A DNA stretch of 18,432 bases from Prevotella sp. CAG:924 (GCA_000431975.1 HF988583.1:1-18432), one strand, 5' to 3'. Shown: positions 1 through 7,606, counted from the stretch's first letter. A program made the numbers and translations. Notes: generated by a model from the letters alone, not told the origin.

Positions 1-2273
1 TTAGTCCAACATAAGTTATTCTTATAAATCAATCTTATGTCTTGTCCGTTGTTAGATATAAACTCCGACAAACTTGGGCATACAGAATAAGAACGCAACT
101 CATTTATAAGTCTATTCTTATTATAAATTGCAGCCTTAATATTTTGCAATACATATTCTTTAGCCTTTTTCTCCATGTGAATAGAGCATCCACGTGGCAA
201 TAATGTAAAGCCATTCTTTATTTGGTCAACTATATTCTTATCCGTATGAGTCATTAAACTACGAAAACGGCTTGCGTAATCATATTTCTGATTCAATTGT
301 GCAACAAAGTCTAAGACTGTCAATACTTGTTTACCCGGATAAAGGCGTAATCCTCGTCCCAGCTGCTGTAGAAATATTGTAATACTTTCTGTAGGACGAA
401 GAAACAAAACTGTATCAACTGCTGGAATGTCAACACCTTCATTATACATGTCAACGACACAAAGATAATTTATTTCTCCGTTCTCAAATTTCTTATTTAT
501 GGATCGACGATCTTCCGAATTATCAACTGTCAAAGAAGCCGCTTTAAAACCGACTCTAGTTAATTCTTCAGCCATAAAACGGGCATGATCTGTGTTAGCA
601 CAGAAACATAATGCCTTGCATTTGTATTCATCTGCCAGATAATATCTTAACTTATCAACAATAAGCGCGACCCTTTGTCTGGTACAAAGTTTTGTAATTA
701 TCTTCGAAGGTATATATTTATTTCCTGACATCAATTCATCATCTGTCAAATCTGTATCGTCGCTTATACAAAGGTATTGAAATGGTGTAAGCAAACCTTC
801 GTCCAACGCTTGTGGCAGTCGTATTTCAGCACTTATCCTATTACAGAAATCAGGTAAGAGACTTTGCCCGTCCATACGTTCAGGAGTAGCAGTTAATCCA
901 ATTAATATTTTTGGAGTGAAATGCTCTATAATTTTTCTGTAACTGTTTGCAACAAGATGATGGGCCTCATCTATCACGATATATTCATAATAATCTGAAG
1001 GCAGCTTGGCAAAGGTCTCAGAATAATTAGAATTAAATGTTTGTACAGACACAAACAGATGATCTATATTACCAGGCTTGTAACTACCTACCCACATATC
1101 GCCAAAGTTTGCATTCATCAGCACACTCCGGTATGTAAATAATGATTGTTTAAGGATCTCTTCTCGATGTGCAACAAACAGTATCTTTCCAAATTGAGTA
1201 CTATGTACAAAGTTTATCTTATAATCGAACGCTGATATTACGGTCTTACCTGTTCCTGTTGCAGCAACTATAAGATTTTTGTTAATGCCTGCTTCCCTTA
1301 TAGCCTGTAACCTGTCCAATATTTGTTTCTGGTGTGGCAATATTGAATATCTATGAAAAATTGCAGTGCCCTTAAACTGTTCAAGTTCTTTTTTAGTCTG
1401 ATCATAGAAACGTTTTATACCACCTTCATTGAAGTCCTCAAAATTTTGACTGTTCCAATATTGCTCAAAAGTTGCAATGGCAGCCTTTAATATATGCGGA
1501 TTCTCAACATTAGTAATTCTTATATTCCATTCCAATCCATCTGTTTGTGCTGATTTTGAAAGATTTGACGAACCTATATAGGCAGTATGAAGACCAGAAT
1601 TTCTCTCAAAAATAAAAGCTTTAGCATGTAGGCGTTCTATTTTTGTATTATAAGATATACGTATTTGCGTATTGGGCAACTGAGACAGTCGTTCCAATGC
1701 TTTAGCTTCTGTTATTCCACAATATGTTGTAGTAATAATGCGAAGTTCATGTCCTGGAGTAGAACAGAACTTATATAAGGCATCATAAATTAGATTAATT
1801 CCTGATAGACGAAGGAACGATACAATAATAAATATTTTATCTGCACAAATAATGTCTCTTTCTATTTCACTGCCCAAGGGTACAGCACTTTGTCCACCAG
1901 TGAAAAGATTACTTACCCTAAATCCAGATAAAGGGCGAATCAAACTTTTATTTGTCACTTTTAATTTTACTTCCTCCTCATTGCTAATAACAGCAGTTAA
2001 GAGCTTATCGTGTTCTTTTATTTTATCGTTATTATCATCGTCTATAAGGCCTATTATTCTATTGATGTAATCGCGTTTCTCTTTTAAAGATAAAGACTCG
2101 TCATTCAGTTTATTCTTAATAATCTTGCTGACATAAGCTGTCAGTATTGATGGCGATTCGGCAATATCTATATTTTCTTTTTTGCATATCAGACCCTCAT
2201 TTTGAGCCTCATCAATGTCTTTTGAAACTTGTTCAGAAATAACATTTTCGTATACGCCTTTAACTAATTTCAT
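1..2273 (-). CDS. PLD-domain / DEAD-DEAH superfamily II helicase, 3' end cut by window edge
   Basis: I translated this frame by hand: from the ATG at 2273 it stays open for 757 codons to the window edge, so the C-terminus is missing. The N-terminal half has a phospholipase-D-like nuclease signature (LHAKAFIF and IGSSNLS, about residues 215-239). The helicase core follows: Walker A AATGTGKT (about 337-344), VIDEAHH (433-439), GLTATPERMDG (459-469), NEGVDIP (about 611-617) and QQLGRGLR (636-643). This order is that of the PLD-helicase family that usually ends in a DUF3427 domain and runs to roughly 1000 residues; that last domain would lie off-window. Such proteins are ATP-driven nucleic-acid enzymes often found with restriction or other defence genes, but the role here is inferred. 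The gene is much richer in A+T than everything after about 2430, which suggests horizontal acquisition. A TAnnTTTG box lies 42 nt upstream. Confidence 0.9.
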   Translation of the reverse strand, partial: MKLVKGVYENVISEQVSKDIDEAQNEGLICKKENIDIAESPSILTAYVSKIIKNKLNDESLSLKEKRDYINRIIGLIDDDNNDKIKEHDKLLTAVISNEEEVKLKVTNKSLIRPLSGFRVSNLFTGGQSAVPLGSEIERDIICADKIFIIVSFLRLSGINLIYDALYKFCSTPGHELRIITTTYCGITEAKALERLSQLPNTQIRISYNTKIERLHAKAFIFERNSGLHTAYIGSSNLSKSAQTDGLEWNIRITNVENPHILKAAIATFEQYWNSQNFEDFNEGGIKRFYDQTKKELEQFKGTAIFHRYSILPHQKQILDRLQAIREAGINKNLIVAATGTGKTVISAFDYKINFVHSTQFGKILFVAHREEILKQSLFTYRSVLMNANFGDMWVGSYKPGNIDHLFVSVQTFNSNYSETFAKLPSDYYEYIVIDEAHHLVANSYRKIIEHFTPKILIGLTATPERMDGQSLLPDFCNRISAEIRLPQALDEGLLTPFQYLCISDDTDLTDDELMSGNKYIPSKIITKLCTRQRVALIVDKLRYYLADEYKCKALCFCANTDHARFMAEELTRVGFKAASLTVDNSEDRRSINKKFENGEINYLCVVDMYNEGVDIPAVDTVLFLRPTESITIFLQQLGRGLRLYPGKQVLTVLDFVAQLNQKYDYASRFRSLMTHTDKNIVDQIKNGFTLLPRGCSIHMEKKAKEYVLQNIKAAIYNKNRLINELRSYSVCPSLSEFISNNGQDIRLIYKNNLCWT

Positions 2274-2314
2274 AAGAATAGATACCTTTATAAGAATTGC
2301 ATTCTAATTTAATG

Positions 2315-2346
2315 CAAAAGTACAAATTTAACTGTAAATAATCAAT
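2315..2346 (-). promoter_or_regulatory. Probable promoter of the PLD-helicase gene
   Basis: On the minus strand TACTTTTG (2322-2315) matches the Bacteroidota -7 box TAnnTTTG. An ATTG lies 20 nt upstream (2346-2343), about where the -33 TTTG element is expected. The start codon is about 40 nt downstream. Box match seen in sequence; activity inferred. Confidence 0.5.
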
Positions 2347-2555
2347 AAATGAATGTTTAATGAAGCTTTTCATCTCCAATATTGAATAAAAGATTATCTT
2401 AATATTTAGAATATTCTAAATGATTTACTTGAGAACTTGTCCATCTCTTCGTGGTACTTTACGACATTCCACGAGCACCCGACATTCCAGATGTGGGAAA
2501 GGCCCTATCTTGAAACAGGGAGCTGGAAAACAAAGATGGAAAGTATGCATTTCCT
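2347..2555. other. Intergenic region between helicase and ygbA genes, no gene supported
   Basis: The left half is very A+T-rich and matches the helicase gene in composition; from about 2430 the sequence becomes richer in G+C, marking a compositional boundary. Short open stretches exist on both strands (for example a plus-strand frame open from 2410 into ygbA, and a minus-strand stretch ending near 2408 that contains WNVVKYHEEMDKFSSKSFRIF), but none has a convincing start plus length, and I recognise no family. It could hold remnants of a disrupted gene. Confidence 0.3.
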
Positions 2556-2585
2556 TTTGTATCCGAAAAGATTGTCGTATATTTG
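2556..2585 (+). promoter_or_regulatory. Probable ygbA promoter (TTTG-N18-TATATTTG)
   Basis: TTTG at 2556-2559 and TATATTTG at 2578-2585 match the Bacteroidota -33 and -7 elements with 18 nt between them. Transcription would begin near 2590, about 20 nt before the ATG at 2614. This favours the short start of the downstream gene over in-frame starts further upstream, which would lie before the promoter. Confidence 0.5.
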
Positions 2586-2613
2586 CCTTCATTTCAACAG
2601 ACAACAGGAACGT

Positions 2614-2913
2614 ATGCGAACAGGACGAATAGAACGTGAGACAAAAGTGGTGCGCAAGATGATAGAACTTTACTGCCGCTACAAGCTACATCTGAAAGAA
2701 ATGCCCGACGAATATGTGCAATTATGTGACTATGCCTCAAAAAGGCTCTCCCACTGCCGGTATGGCGACGCAAAAGACGCCTGCCAACGGTGCCGCACAC
2801 ACTGCTATGCTCCCGCACAACGTGAGATGATACGCAAGGTGATGCGTTGGGTAGGACCGCGCATGCTCCTGTATGCTCCCCTGACCACCATCCGCCATTG
2901 GATGAACCGGTGA
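2614..2913 (+). CDS. YgbA-family (nitrous oxide-stimulated promoter) small cysteine-rich protein
   Basis: A 99-residue protein that resembles the YgbA_NO family: an N-terminal IERETKVVRKMIELYCR segment, a central cluster of cysteines, and a C-terminal GPRMLLYAPLTTIRHW block. Cysteines are at 21, 38, 48, 57, 60 and 64; the C48-x8-C57-x2-C60-x3-C64 arrangement suggests a metal or Fe-S site, which is inference. In enterobacteria ygbA is induced by nitric oxide; its biochemical role is not firmly known to me. The frame is open upstream to 2410 with a possible TTG start at 2437, giving 158 residues, but I prefer the ATG at 2614: family similarity begins there and a good promoter lies at 2556-2585. 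No NO-responsive operator was recognised. The gene stands alone, divergent from the helicase and convergent with the exporter gene. Confidence 0.8.
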   Translation: MRTGRIERETKVVRKMIELYCRYKLHLKEMPDEYVQLCDYASKRLSHCRYGDAKDACQRCRTHCYAPAQREMIRKVMRWVGPRMLLYAPLTTIRHWMNR

Positions 2914-3014
2914 TCATAAGACCATCGTAGAGCCTGAAGACCGTGAGCGTTGCCGCCAAGGCACGCCTAAGTCCCTGATGCCCTCTTCGAAGCTCAGTGC
3001 ACCATAACAAAATA

Positions 3015-3052
3015 AACCCCGGACCAGATGCGTGGCATCGTGATCCGGGGTT
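3015..3052 (-). terminator. Rho-independent terminator of the exporter gene
   Basis: A 9-bp perfect stem, AACCCCGGA (3015-3023) with TCCGGGGTT (3044-3052), has a second small stem GATGC/GCATC inside its loop. Read on the minus strand it is followed by a T-rich stretch (TTTATTTTGTTA), as expected 3' of the exporter gene that ends at 3081. On the plus strand it lies downstream of ygbA but is followed by AAATATTG, so it fits the minus-strand gene better. Confidence 0.8.
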
Positions 3053-3080
3053 AAATATTGAGCAGCCTTGGAGGCCGGGA

Positions 3081-4481
3081 TTACATGTCTGAGAGGTTGA
3101 TCATCTCGTCGTGGAGCTTACGGCGCTCGACACACATCTGGAGCAACTTCTTCTTACGGCTCGGTGTGATCATACGACGGACGAAGATGTTGGGAATGGC
3201 CACGCCGACAGAGATGAAGAGGATGACGAGCGAGGCTTTCATCAGGTTGCCCGTGGCAGCCGTCAGCTCACCCACCACTCCGTGCATGTCGAGGAATCCG
3301 AAGAGGGCGCGGTACATCAGCACTCCGGGGATCATCGGGATGACGCTCGGGATGGAGAGGCAGTGATGGGGCGTGTGCAGCCAGTGCTGTGCCTTCGTGC
3401 AGATGATCGAGATGAGCGTCGAACCGGCGAAGGAGCCGATGATCAGTCCCTGGTCGAGGCCGATGTTGTTGTTGCTCGGACCGAGGTTGACGAAGTTACG
3501 CGTACAAACGGCGATGATACCTCCGATAGCCACTGCCCAGAGCAGGCGCTTCGGGATGTTGAAGATCATCGAGAAGCCCATGGCCGATACGGCGGCCGCG
3601 ATGGCGAAGGAGATGTAGTTGTTGTGCGGCGTCATGCTCAGGTCGGTCATGAAGTTGTCGACACCACAGAAATAGATGGCCGCCGCCTGTCCGAACGACA
3701 TGGCCAGGATCATCAGCAGGATGTTCGTGGCCCTGGTGATGCCGATATCGACATATCCGTTGATCATGTCGTTCACGAAGTTGATCAGCGGCACACCGGG
3801 CACGATGAAGAGCGAGCAGGCCATGAAGGGATGCCAGGGTGTGGAGCTGACGAGAAAGGACGGCAGCGAGGCGGCTATCGTCGAATTGACCGACAGGAAG
3901 GACGAGAGCCATGCCAGCAGCGTGGCCACGAAGGCGGAGATGGCGATGCCCATCAGCCAGTTCATGCCCTTGCGTCCGAGCCATCCCTTGAGATACATGC
4001 CCACCGCAGCGGCGATGGAGGCATAGAAGAACGCTGTCCAGTCGCAACCGAACTGAACGCAGAAGCCGCCGCAGGCGAAGCCCGTTCCGATGGCCACCTG
4101 CAGGGGAGTGTAGTTGCGGGGCATCGACTCGATCTTGTCGAGCTCCTGTTCGAAGCGCTCCAGCGAATAGTCCTCCTTGATGGCCGTCCAGAGCATCTTG
4201 CTCATAGCGGAGATGGCGGTCATGTTGACGCCGTGCTTCTCGATGCGCTGGAACTTCGTGAACGAGTGCTTCTCATCACTCAGGTTCACCATCAGCATGT
4301 TGTAACTGACGTAAATGTGGATGTAGCCCTCGGGCAGTCCGAGGTAGGCTTCCGCACGCCGCATGTTGCGGAGGATTCGGGCCGTGTCAGCCAGACTCTC
4401 CATCAGAATGCCTCCTACGCGAAGGAGCAGATCCAGCTTGCGGCGAAGAAGAATCTCGGTTGTTGAATGATGCTCTGTCAT
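3081..4481 (-). CDS. ThrE-family threonine/serine exporter (inner membrane)
   Basis: A 466-residue membrane protein. The N-terminal ~125 residues are a soluble DUF1212-type domain; the remainder carries many hydrophobic helices, beginning with VAIGTGFACGGF and ending after a GIIAVCTRNFVNLG and SVIPMIPGVLMYRALFGF region typical of ThrE and ThrE_2 halves. Family members export threonine and serine by secondary transport, probably driven by the proton gradient; substrate here is inferred. Both halves lie in one chain, as in Corynebacterium ThrE, rather than as the two-subunit YjjP/YjjB form. The frame is open to an upstream start at 4526, but that would lie inside the TACCTTTG promoter box (4531-4524), so I choose the ATG at 4481. 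It is followed by a clear terminator and separated from lpxB by 99 bp. Confidence 0.85.
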   Translation of the reverse strand: MTEHHSTTEILLRRKLDLLLRVGGILMESLADTARILRNMRRAEAYLGLPEGYIHIYVSYNMLMVNLSDEKHSFTKFQRIEKHGVNMTAISAMSKMLWTAIKEDYSLERFEQELDKIESMPRNYTPLQVAIGTGFACGGFCVQFGCDWTAFFYASIAAAVGMYLKGWLGRKGMNWLMGIAISAFVATLLAWLSSFLSVNSTIAASLPSFLVSSTPWHPFMACSLFIVPGVPLINFVNDMINGYVDIGITRATNILLMILAMSFGQAAAIYFCGVDNFMTDLSMTPHNNYISFAIAAAVSAMGFSMIFNIPKRLLWAVAIGGIIAVCTRNFVNLGPSNNNIGLDQGLIIGSFAGSTLISIICTKAQHWLHTPHHCLSIPSVIPMIPGVLMYRALFGFLDMHGVVGELTAATGNLMKASLVILFISVGVAIPNIFVRRMITPSRKKKLLQMCVERRKLHDEMINLSDM

Positions 4482-4523
4482 GAATAAGTCAATAAAAAAT
4501 ATTACCTGTCTATGTAGTTTCTG

Positions 4524-4531
4524 CAAAGGTA
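4524..4531 (-). promoter_or_regulatory. Promoter -7 box for the exporter gene
   Basis: Minus-strand TACCTTTG (4531-4524), followed by CAG, matches TAnnTTTG. No clear -33 TTTG is seen. It lies 42 nt before the chosen ATG and overlaps the longer candidate start, so it decides the start. Confidence 0.55.
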
Positions 4532-4580
4532 CAACAATTCGCGCGAATGGCGCACGGATTGTGTATAAAAATTGAATATT

Positions 4581-5771
4581 TCAAGAAAGCAGGGAGACCA
4601 TGATGCGCGCCGCATTGTCGGGCGCCACGTCCTTACCGAGCCTTTTGGCCATCTCGTCGTAGTCGGCGAGCATGGCGTCGCGTCCGGTGCCGCCGGGCAG
4701 GAGCCTCAGCAGCTCCCCGCGGATGTTGGACACGGTGAAGCGGTCGGCCAGCAGCTCCTGCACGATCTCGCGGTCGGCGATGAGATTGACCAGCGAGATG
4801 TACTTGCACCGGATGATGTGATTGAAGGCGAAGCGGATGAGATGGGGCACGGGGGTCTCGTAGCACACCACCTGAGGCACGCGGAAGAGGGCGGTCTCCA
4901 GCGTCGCCGTGCCGCTCGTCACCATCGCCGCCACGGAATGGGTCAGAAGGGCGTAGGTGTCGTTGTCCACTTTTTTCACCGGCTTGCCGGCAATGAACCT
5001 CTCGTAGTAGGCATCGTCGACCGACGGTGCGCCGGCCAGCACGAGCTGATAGTTGAATGCCGGCGAGAGGGAGTCGGCGATCAGCGGGGCGGCGGCCTCG
5101 ATCATCGCGGGCAGGTTGTCCTTGATCTCCTGACGGCGCGAGCCGGCCAGCAGGGCAATGATCGGACGGTCGGGATCGAGCTGCCAGCGGCGGCAGAAGT
5201 CGGCGCGCGTCTCATGATAGCCGGCACGGAAGGTGTCCACCTCCTCGACGGTGGGATTGCCGCCATAGTGGATCTTTTAATGATGCTTTCCCTCATAGAG
5301 GATCTTGTAATGATGCTTGCCCTCATAGAACGGCACCTCGAACGGCAGGATGGAGAACAGCTCGCTGACATCGCGGCGGATGCGGCGGATGCGCCACTCC
5401 TTCCATGCCCAGATCTTCGGAGAGATGTAGTAGTACACGGGTATCCGGGTATGGGCATGCACATACTTCGCGATGTCGAGGTTGAAGCCCGGATAGTCGA
5501 CGAGGATCACCACATCGGGCTGCCAGGCCGTGATGTCGCGCTTGCACATGGCCATGTTCCTGAAGATGGTGCGCAGATGGAGCAGCACGGGCACGAAGCC
5601 CATGTAGGCCAGCTCGCGGTAGTGCTTCACGCACGTGCCGCCGACAGCCGTCATCAGATCACCACCGAAGAAGCGGAACTCGGCGCTGCTGTCCTCTTTT
5701 TTCAGGCTCTGCATCAGTCTGCTGGCATGCAGGTCGCCACTGGCCTCACCCACGATCAGATAATACCTCAT
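4581..5771 (-). pseudogene. lpxB: Lipid-A-disaccharide synthase, interrupted by an in-frame TAA
   Basis: LpxB joins UDP-2,3-diacylglucosamine and lipid X to make the lipid A disaccharide at the inner membrane. The reading frame from the ATG at 5771 to the TGA at 4581 spans 397 codons, close to family length, but has a TAA at 5277-5279. The first part (5277-5771, 164 residues) carries GEASGDLHASRL, VDYPGFNLDIAK and YYYISPKIWAWKEWRIRRI. The second part (to 4581) carries IALLAGSRRQEI, VTSGTATLETALF and YISLVNLIADREIVQELL. Both parts are in the same frame and look well conserved. The stop lies in the second copy of a 30-bp tandem duplication, replacing a tyrosine codon. The lesion falls between the two Rossmann-like domains of this GT-B enzyme. 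The gene starts inside the surE stop (ATGA). It may be a real pseudogene, a two-chain enzyme, or a sequencing error; the second half could start at GTG 5240. Confidence 0.8.
5270..5329 (-). repeat. 30-bp tandem duplication inside lpxB
   Basis: Two adjacent 30-bp units, 5300-5329 (first in reading direction) and 5270-5299, differ at only two bases. Both differences are C to A in the coding sense: one is silent (GGC to GGA), the other turns TAC into TAA. Each unit encodes ten codons; the first reads YEGKHHYKIL. The downstream sequence (HYGG) resembles the start of a third, diverged unit. Confidence 0.9.
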
Positions 5772-6538
5772 AGATTCCAGCTTTTCACTTCGTCCATATA
5801 ACCGTAGGCCGTCACGTCAATGGTGGTAGGCGTGATGGCCACATAGCCCTGCTCAAGGGCCCACTGGTCGGTGCCTTCCACGCCGGCCTCGTCGTTCTGG
5901 AAATGTCCCACCATCCAGTAGTAGTCGTATCCGCGGGGATGGTGCTCGGTGACTACCTCCTGCACCCAGCGGCCCATCGTCATGCGGCACACCTTCACGC
6001 CCTTAAACTCCTGACGGGCAGGGAAGTTGACATTCAGGCAGCAGCCGCGCGGCATGCCCTTCTCGAGCACCCGGCCGACGATCTCGCGCACATAGGGAGC
6101 GATAGGATCGAGGTTGGCCGTCTCGTCGTAGTAGCAGCTCGAGAAGGCGATGGAGGGGATATACTTCATGGCACCCTCATAGGCCACGCCCATCGTGCCG
6201 GAATAGTGATTGTTCACCGCAGAGTTGTCGCCGTGGTTGCAGCCGCCGAGGATCAGGTCGGGCCGGCGGTCGGGGCAGAGCTTGGCAAGGGCTATCTTCA
6301 CGCAGTCGACGGGCGTGCCGTTGCACGACCACACCTCCGTGTCGCCCATGTTGTGGCGCCGCTTGAGGAGCAGGGGCAACGTGGCCGAGAAGGCACAAGA
6401 GTAACCCGAGCGCGCACTCTCCGGCGCACAGACGAGCAGATCGGCCATGGGCTTGAGGATCTCCACGAGCTTGCGGATGCCCGGGGCATGATAGCCGTCG
6501 TCGTTGGAAATGAGTATAAATGGTCTTTTCTTTTCCAT
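5768..6538 (-). CDS. surE: 5'/3'-nucleotidase SurE
   Basis: A 256-residue SurE protein, a metal-dependent phosphatase that removes phosphate from nucleoside monophosphates and is linked to survival under stress. The metal-binding ISNDDGYHAPGI motif has D13 and D14; S44 in ARSGYS and N101 in GGCNHGDN match the other two metal ligands of the E. coli enzyme. Further family blocks are CNGTPVDCVKIAL, YSGTMGVAYEGA and LNVNFP. Length is normal for the family. The gene overlaps the lpxB start by 4 nt (ATGA), so the two are likely translationally coupled. A TAnnTTTG box (6571-6564) lies about 26 nt upstream. It is divergent from parA. Confidence 0.95.
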   Translation of the reverse strand: MEKKRPFILISNDDGYHAPGIRKLVEILKPMADLLVCAPESARSGYSCAFSATLPLLLKRRHNMGDTEVWSCNGTPVDCVKIALAKLCPDRRPDLILGGCNHGDNSAVNNHYSGTMGVAYEGAMKYIPSIAFSSCYYDETANLDPIAPYVREIVGRVLEKGMPRGCCLNVNFPARQEFKGVKVCRMTMGRWVQEVVTEHHPRGYDYYWMVGHFQNDEAGVEGTDQWALEQGYVAITPTTIDVTAYGYMDEVKSWNL

Positions 6539-6563
6539 CTGAAAAAAAATAAATTATTCACTG

Positions 6564-6571
6564 CAAAAGTA
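6564..6571 (-). promoter_or_regulatory. Promoter -7 box for surE-lpxB
   Basis: Minus-strand TACTTTTG, followed by CAG, fits TAnnTTTG and lies 26 nt before the surE ATG. A -33 element is not obvious. Confidence 0.5.
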
Positions 6572-6613
6572 CGAAAAAACCCTTAATTCGGTCGCGTTCT
6601 CATGCAAAATATG

Positions 6614-6621
6614 TATCTTTG
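6614..6621 (+). promoter_or_regulatory. Promoter -7 box for the parA operon
   Basis: Plus-strand TATCTTTG, followed by CAAC, fits TAnnTTTG. Transcription from here would give a leader of about 140 nt before the parA ATG. It is arranged back-to-back with the surE box about 45 bp away. Confidence 0.5.
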
Positions 6622-6636
6622 CAACATTATCAGCCA

Positions 6637-6725
6637 GTAAGCCGGTAAGCCGGCGGCCGTCAAACCGCCTATGGCGGGGGGCCTCGCCCCGCGCGGGCGG
6701 CTGCTGGGCGGTCTGCTCCGCCCAG
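6637..6725 (+). repeat. G+C-rich hairpin cluster in the parA leader
   Basis: The leader starts with an 8-bp tandem repeat GTAAGCCG (6637-6644, 6645-6652). Three short perfect hairpins follow: CCGCC-tat-GGCGG (6665-6677), GGGGC-ctc-GCCCC (6678-6690), and CTGGGCGG-tctgct-CCGCCCAG (6704-6725). No T-run follows the last one. This could be a REP-like dispersed element or a structured 5' leader that affects parA expression; I cannot tell which. A parA frame is open upstream through it, but the coding start is at 6767. Confidence 0.6.
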
Positions 6726-6766
6726 CGCCGAAGGCTGAAAGCCAAAAGCTCAAAATCATATCATTC

Positions 6767-7534
6767 ATGGCAAAAATCATCGCTTTAGCCAATCAGAAGG
6801 GCGGTGTGGGCAAGACCACGACGACCATCAACCTTGCCGCATCACTGGCCACGCTGGAGAAGAGCGTGCTGGTGGTGGACGCTGACCCACAGGCCAACGC
6901 ATCGAGCGGACTCGGTGTGGACCTGGCCGAGGTGGACTGCTCTATCTACGAGTGTATCATCGATCATGCCGACGTGCACGATGCCATCTACACCACCGAC
7001 ATCGAGGGACTGGACATCATCCCCAGCCACATCGACCTGGTGGGCGCGGAGATAGAGATGCTCAACCTCGACAACCGCGAGAAAGTGATCAAGCAGGTGC
7101 TCGCCCCGATCCAGAACGATTACGACTATATCCTCATCGACTGCTCGCCCTCACTGGGCCTCATCACCGTCAACGCCCTCACGGCCGCCGACTCGGTGAT
7201 CATCCCCGTGCAGTGCGAATACTTTGCCCTGGAGGGTATCTCCAAGCTGCTCAACACCATCAAGATCATCAAGAGCAAGCTCAACCCGAAACTGGAGATC
7301 GAGGGCTTCCTGCTGACGATGTACGACTCGCGCCTCCGCCTGGCCAACCAGATCTACGACGAGGTGAAGCGCCACTTCCAGGAGCTTGTCTTCAAAACCG
7401 TCATCCAGCGCAACGTGAAGCTCTCCGAGAGCCCCTCGCACGGCCTGCCCGTGATCCTCTACGACGCCGACTCGACGGGAGCCAAGAACCACCTGGCACT
7501 GGCCAAGGAGATCATCAGCAAGAACGAAGGATGA
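6767..7534 (+). CDS. parA: Chromosome-partitioning ATPase ParA (Soj)
   Basis: A 255-residue ParA-type P-loop ATPase that binds DNA non-specifically and works with ParB to move or organise newly replicated origins. The deviant Walker A QKGGVGKTT is at residues 10-18, with the signature lysine K11. VVDADPQANAS and DYILIDCSPSLGLIT supply Walker A' and Walker B regions. The ATG at 6767 is chosen because MAKIIALANQKGGVGK is the standard family N-terminus; the in-frame extension to 6671 runs through the hairpin-rich leader and encodes an unlikely Gly/Arg-rich segment. No plasmid or phage genes are nearby, and the neighbours are chromosomal, so this is the chromosomal copy. It is first in the operon with parB 72 bp downstream. 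Confidence 0.96.
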   Translation: MAKIIALANQKGGVGKTTTTINLAASLATLEKSVLVVDADPQANASSGLGVDLAEVDCSIYECIIDHADVHDAIYTTDIEGLDIIPSHIDLVGAEIEMLNLDNREKVIKQVLAPIQNDYDYILIDCSPSLGLITVNALTAADSVIIPVQCEYFALEGISKLLNTIKIIKSKLNPKLEIEGFLLTMYDSRLRLANQIYDEVKRHFQELVFKTVIQRNVKLSESPSHGLPVILYDADSTGAKNHLALAKEIISKNEG

Positions 7535-7606
7535 GGACCCGCGGAGCGACACACAGACACCAACGGATAACCGCTCCGCCCACCACTAAACGACAAGCAA
7601 GAAGAA

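Noticed and set aside
1852..2070. 72-codon plus-strand frame inside the helicase gene
   Set aside because: It overlaps the helicase frame, which carries clear motifs, on the other strand.
3111..4466. 451-codon open frame on the plus strand opposite the exporter gene
   Set aside because: Very rich in Asp, His, Glu, Gly and Arg, typical of the complement of a membrane protein gene.
4572..6586. Long plus-strand frames opposite lpxB and surE
   Set aside because: Antisense shadows; low-complexity His/Ala/Val/Asp composition.
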